NCBI RefSeq assembly: GCF_020523605.1 | Contig: NZ_JAJAQI010000048.1 | Location: 1-37,642 of the forward strand | Reading direction: 5' to 3' | From: Roseicella aerolata | GTDB taxonomy: Bacteria > Pseudomonadota > Alphaproteobacteria > Acetobacterales > Acetobacteraceae | Length of the DNA stretch: 37,642 bases | Shown: positions 35,032-37,642 of the stretch, in pieces | Numbering within the stretch: position 1 is the stretch's first letter | Layout: every line of letters starts with the position of its first letter | Program-made: the position numbers and the translations under genes | Notes under the pieces: model-generated | The model's input: only the letters and a program-made list of their open reading frames with translations | What the model was told of the DNA's origin: nothing | The model's database searches: none

Positions 35032-35142
35032 CGCTTCCCACAGGAACCCCCCGTTTCCCACAGAGGGGGTCCGCTGCGCCGACCTATATGAGAGGTCGCT
35101 TGCGGACCCCCTCTGTGGAAAACGGGTCCCCCCTATGGAAAG
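35032..35142. repeat. Large inverted repeat at the island edge
   Basis: GTTTCCCACAGAGGGGGTCC (35053) and its counterpart GGACCCCCTCTGTGGAAAAC (ending 35124) pair with one mismatch in about 22. An inner stem CGACCT/AGGTCG encloses ATATGAG. Farther out, a second diverged unit (GCTTCCCACAGGAACCCC and GGGTCCCCCCTATGGAAAGC) continues the symmetry. Thus four copies of a TTTCCCACAGAGGGGG-like unit are arranged head to head. Function is unknown: end of a mobile element, protein-binding site or terminator. Confidence 0.75.
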
Positions 35143-35185
35143 CATGGACGGCGCCCCACGGTCGCGTTCCCCGCTTGCGCAGATC

Positions 35186-35483
35186 CTAGCTGGAGGCTCG
35201 CTCGATCTGCTCTCGCGCGCCCGCCAGGTGTCGATGACGCCGCGGCAGAGCAGGCATTGGCTGCCCGCGGCCAACGTCGTCACCCGGCCCGCGGCGCGGC
35301 GCACGGCAGTCCCGGGCCGCGCGGGTCGACCCGGATGCCCATGTCGGTCACCGGGATGGAGTAGACGTAGGCAAGCCGATTCAGGAGCGCGCGCCCCTCG
35401 TGGCTGTCGGTGCAGCTGAAGACGGTGTCGCACGCCTTCAGCGCGTCCCGCGAGTCCTCAGGCCCCGGGTCCAGGCGCGGATG
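35186..35483 (-). pseudogene. ThiF/E1-like adenylyltransferase remnant, frameshifted
   Basis: Two reading frames on the minus strand together give a coherent ThiF/MoeB/E1-type segment. From 35483 to about 35317: SRDALKACDTVFSCTDSHEG, then RALLNRLAYVYSIPVTDMGI and RVDPRG. From 35283 in another frame: VTTLAAGSQCLLCRGVIDTW and RARE, containing the zinc-type CLLC pair. Near 35212 the first frame resumes (QIERASS) and then stops. The DCDVVF-CTDxHxxRxxLN pattern is diagnostic of ThiF proteins that activate ubiquitin-like or sulfur-carrier tails. The N-terminal ATP loop is missing. So it is a broken remnant. Confidence 0.65.
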
Positions 35484-35666
35484 GCGAGGACCTCCGCATG
35501 CGGTCTGGTGCCGCCATGCACGCGGCGCCCGTCTCTCGGCGCAGGCTGGAGCGGTGTGGTGGCCGTCGCCTGTGGCGGGACGCCAGCCGTGAAGGATGCC
35601 GCTGGCGCGGAATCCGCCTTCAGGCTAGAGTCGTCGTGCCGCACGGAGCTGCCGAGACCGCCGCGC

Positions 35667-35996
35667 TTGGATTTCGCCTACCAGACCGCCCGCATCAAGG
35701 ACATCTGCGAGAGGCGCGCCCGCGCCGTCGCGGAGCTTGGCGAACCGGCCGCGCTCGAGCTGGAGCGCCGCCTCGCGGACATCGACGCCTGCGACAATGC
35801 CGCCGACTTCGCGGCGCTGTGCGGAAGCGAACTGCTCGTGCTCTCCGGGCATCGTTGGGCCTTGCCCCTCGCGGAGGGTGTCCGGATGGAGCTGGTTGCC
35901 GGACACGTGAAGGCGCGCCTGGCCGCGACGGATGCAACGGACTGGGGCAAGGTGACAAAGTTTCGAATCGACGAGATCGGAGGGACGGATGACTGA
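35667..35996 (+). CDS. RelE/HigB-like toxin
   Basis: A 109-residue protein beginning LDFAYQTARIKDICERRARA, then VAELGEPAALELERRLADID, and ending WGKVTKFRIDEIGGTDD. This is the shape of the HigB/RelE-like toxins that pair with HTH-ImmA proteins: a basic N-terminal strand-helix, a helical hairpin, and a short beta-sheet with the VTKFRI strand. RelE relatives cleave mRNA at the ribosome. The TTG at 35667 is my best start, as the domain begins there and the longer frame upstream overlaps the ThiF remnant. Eight bases overlap with the next gene, supporting a single operon. Confidence 0.7.
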   Translation: MDFAYQTARIKDICERRARAVAELGEPAALELERRLADIDACDNAADFAALCGSELLVLSGHRWALPLAEGVRMELVAGHVKARLAATDATDWGKVTKFRIDEIGGTDD

Positions 35997-37092
35997 GGGA
36001 GCCTTCGAACCCGACTGGTTCTCGCGCCCCGGCGAGACCGTCAGCTCCCTGATGTCCCGCCGTGGCCTGTCCGCGATGGATCTGGCGGAGCGCCTCGGAT
36101 GCGGCCGCGAGAAGGTTCGTGGCCTCCTGACCGGCCTGACGGCCATCGATGACGACTTGGCGAACGGCCTGGCGGAAGCGGTGGGCGGAACGCCCGCCTT
36201 CTGGCGCAAGCGGCAGGCGACCTACGAGCGGTGCCTGGCGAGGGCCGCGGACTCGGTGCCCGCCGAGACGGCCAGCCACTGGCTGATGCAGATCCCGCTG
36301 TCCGGCATGGCGTCGAGTGGCTGGATCGAGCGGCCGCCCGGGCGACCGCAGGCCCTCCGGTCATGCCTCGCCTACTTCGGCGTGACCGGCCCGGACGAGT
36401 GGCGCCGCCGCTACGCCGAGGTGGCGGCCGACGTGGCGTTCCGGACGTCGCCGACCTTCGAATCCAGCCTCGGCCCGCTGTCCGCGTGGCTGCGGCAGGC
36501 CGAGATTGAGGCGTCCATGATGTCCTGCGCGACGTGGGATCGGGACGCGCTGGAGGCCAGCCTCGGGCGCCTCCGCAAGCTGACGCTCCTGCGCGAGCCC
36601 TCCAAGTTCCTGCCCAGGCTCCGGTCCATCTGTGCCGAGGCGGGCGTCGCGGTCGTCGTCCTGCGCGCGCCCCAGGGATGCCGCGCCAGCGGGGCGACCC
36701 GCTTCGTGTCGCCGGACCGGGCAATGGTCGTGCTCAGCTTCCGGCACCTGTCGGAGGACCACTTCTGGTTCACCTTCTTCCACGAGGTCGGGCACCTGCT
36801 GCTGCACGGGCGGTCAGCCACGTTCGTCGACGTCGAGGCGGCCGCGACCGACGAGAGGGAGCGCGAGGCCAACGCCTTCGCGGCCACGACGCTGATCCCG
36901 GCAGCCCGCCAGGGGGAGATGGCCACGCTCGGCGCGCGCAGCCAGCGCGTGCTGCGCTTCGCCGCGTCGGTCGGCATCTCTCCCGGCATCGTGGTCGGGC
37001 AGATGCAGCACCAGGCGCTGCTCGGCCCGGCCAACCTGAACTTCCTGAAGCGCCGCTACGCCTGGGAGGACATCGACGCCGCGCTGGCCTGA
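35989..37092 (+). CDS. HTH antitoxin fused to an ImmA/IrrE metalloprotease
   Basis: A 367-residue two-domain protein. Residues about 14-85 form a HigA-like XRE helix-turn-helix (LMSRRGLSAMDLAERLGCGR, then GGTPAFWRKRQATYERCLAR). Residues about 210-345 form an ImmA/IrrE (DUF955) domain with the zinc motif HEVGH at 265-269 and a downstream Glu in EREANAFAATTLIP. The middle section is helical. Together with the preceding toxin this looks like a type II toxin-antitoxin pair in which the antitoxin carries its own protease. It would bind the operon promoter and neutralise the toxin; the protease could control its removal. It is intact, unlike its neighbours. Confidence 0.88.
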   Translation: MTEGAFEPDWFSRPGETVSSLMSRRGLSAMDLAERLGCGREKVRGLLTGLTAIDDDLANGLAEAVGGTPAFWRKRQATYERCLARAADSVPAETASHWLMQIPLSGMASSGWIERPPGRPQALRSCLAYFGVTGPDEWRRRYAEVAADVAFRTSPTFESSLGPLSAWLRQAEIEASMMSCATWDRDALEASLGRLRKLTLLREPSKFLPRLRSICAEAGVAVVVLRAPQGCRASGATRFVSPDRAMVVLSFRHLSEDHFWFTFFHEVGHLLLHGRSATFVDVEAAATDEREREANAFAATTLIPAARQGEMATLGARSQRVLRFAASVGISPGIVVGQMQHQALLGPANLNFLKRRYAWEDIDAALA

Positions 37093-37110
37093 CTGCGGCC
37101 GCCCGGCCCG

Positions 37111-37524
37111 TCAGCCCTTGAAGTGGACGAAGCGGGTCGGGCTCTTCTGCCAGTTGCAGAGGGAGTCCTCCATGACCTGCATGCCGACCCGGAGGTCGCC
37201 GTCCAGATCGACCAGGAGGTCTTCCAGCTGGGATTCCCGCAGCGGCGCCTCGGGGTGGCCGCCGAACAGCAGCCGCGCGCCGCGCAGCGGTCCCGTGGCG
37301 CCCTTGAGGTAGGCCCGGCCCGGCGCGATCGGGGCCAGCCCCAGGCGCCCGAGCAGGCACAGGAAGTCGAACTTCCCGAGCCGCCCGAAGCGGGCCACGG
37401 CCATCCGCCCGTAGAAGTGCTCGAAGATGGAGCCGGGGTCGTTGCCGCCCTCGCGGACGAGTTCGGCGAAGCGCCGGGCGTGCGAGCGCGTGGGGCTGAT
37501 CCAGGCCACGTAGGACTCGATGGC
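37111..37524 (-). pseudogene. Thymine pyrophosphorylase clade 3-like protein, 5'-truncated
   Basis: About 137 residues with strong internal order: SPTRSHARRFAELVREGGND, RMAVARFGRLGKFDFLCLLG, YLKGATGPLRGARLLFGG and MQVMEDSLCNWQKSPTRFVH. I relate this to the alpha-glutamyl/putrescinyl thymine pyrophosphorylase clade 3 group, HhH DNA-glycosylase-fold proteins predicted to act in thymine hypermodification. This assignment is from memory and is moderate. The readable frame extends to a TTG at 37575, but that extra part coincides with an element end, so the real N-terminus is probably lost. It ends 18 bases after the protease gene stop, convergent. Confidence 0.5.
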
Positions 37525-37642
37525 TGTGATTCGGCGTGGAATAGGGACCCCCTTGGAGGGGTGATCGGCGTCCAAAAGGGACCCCTCTGAGGAGGGGTTC
37601 AGGCTGGCTTCCGGGATGGGCGGGAGCCATGGACGGGATGCT
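37525..37642 (+). mobile_element. Probable IS21-family element terminus, continuing past the window
   Basis: From a TGTGA at 37525 there are two direct copies of a sequence with a 35-base period: GTGATTCGGCGTGGAATAGG followed by GACCCCC (37526-37552) and GTGATCGGCGTCCAAAAGGG followed by ACCCCT (37561-37586). Ends beginning TG with such multiple terminal repeats are typical of IS21 elements. The istA/istB genes would lie outside the window, so this remains an inference. Confidence 0.5.

Noticed and set aside
35400-35666. Long N-terminal extension of the toxin frame
   Set aside because: It overlaps the ThiF remnant on the other strand and its sequence is unlike any toxin N-terminus; the domain begins at 35667.

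Overview
The window is a high-GC chromosomal segment. Its codon use and gene order suggest an alphaproteobacterium, most likely an Acetobacteraceae (Roseomonas-like) strain. The strongest support is the run DUF2066 protein, CDP-alcohol phosphatidyltransferase, AI-2E-type permease, HdaA-like ATPase, ppk, ppx, with rnd and aspS next to it and purM/purN on the other side. The taxonomy is an inference from synteny and was not tested by any search.

Positions 1-20765 are mostly housekeeping. They hold an ABC-F ATPase, a small unknown protein, ndk, an orphan tricarboxylate-type (Bug) binding protein, and purM-purN with a tiny cytochrome oxidase subunit IV gene overlapping purN. The tightly packed operon around hdaA-ppk-ppx follows, then rnd and aspS (divergent) and an EipB-type envelope protein. 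An orphan family 5 solute-binding protein (17958-19550) is preceded by a clear TPP riboswitch and a C-rich strand able to hide its ribosome binding site. A TauD/TfdA dioxygenase is divergent from it.

Positions 20921-34428 are metabolic and accessory genes. A UxaA-type sugar-acid dehydratase, a BDH2-like 2-keto-3-deoxy-fuconate dehydrogenase type SDR, an FAH-family hydrolase and an IlvD/Edd pentonate dehydratase (XylD-like) look like parts of a non-phosphorylated sugar-acid route ending in pyruvate. Between them lie a YdhR-like protein, a TraT lipoprotein, two secreted alpha/beta hydrolases, two small secreted proteins of unknown function, a MATE exporter and a D-2-hydroxyacid dehydrogenase. 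Intergenic palindromic repeats made of two modules (A and B) occur at five clear sites, always with module B facing a neighbouring gene.

Positions about 34504-37642 are a decayed island. A cyclase gene and an SDR gene are both cut short. Behind the cut lie a large inverted repeat, a broken ThiF/E1-like gene, an intact toxin plus HTH-metalloprotease pair, and a gene resembling thymine pyrophosphorylase clade 3. That last gene's 5' end is replaced by what looks like the terminus of an IS21-family element running off the window.
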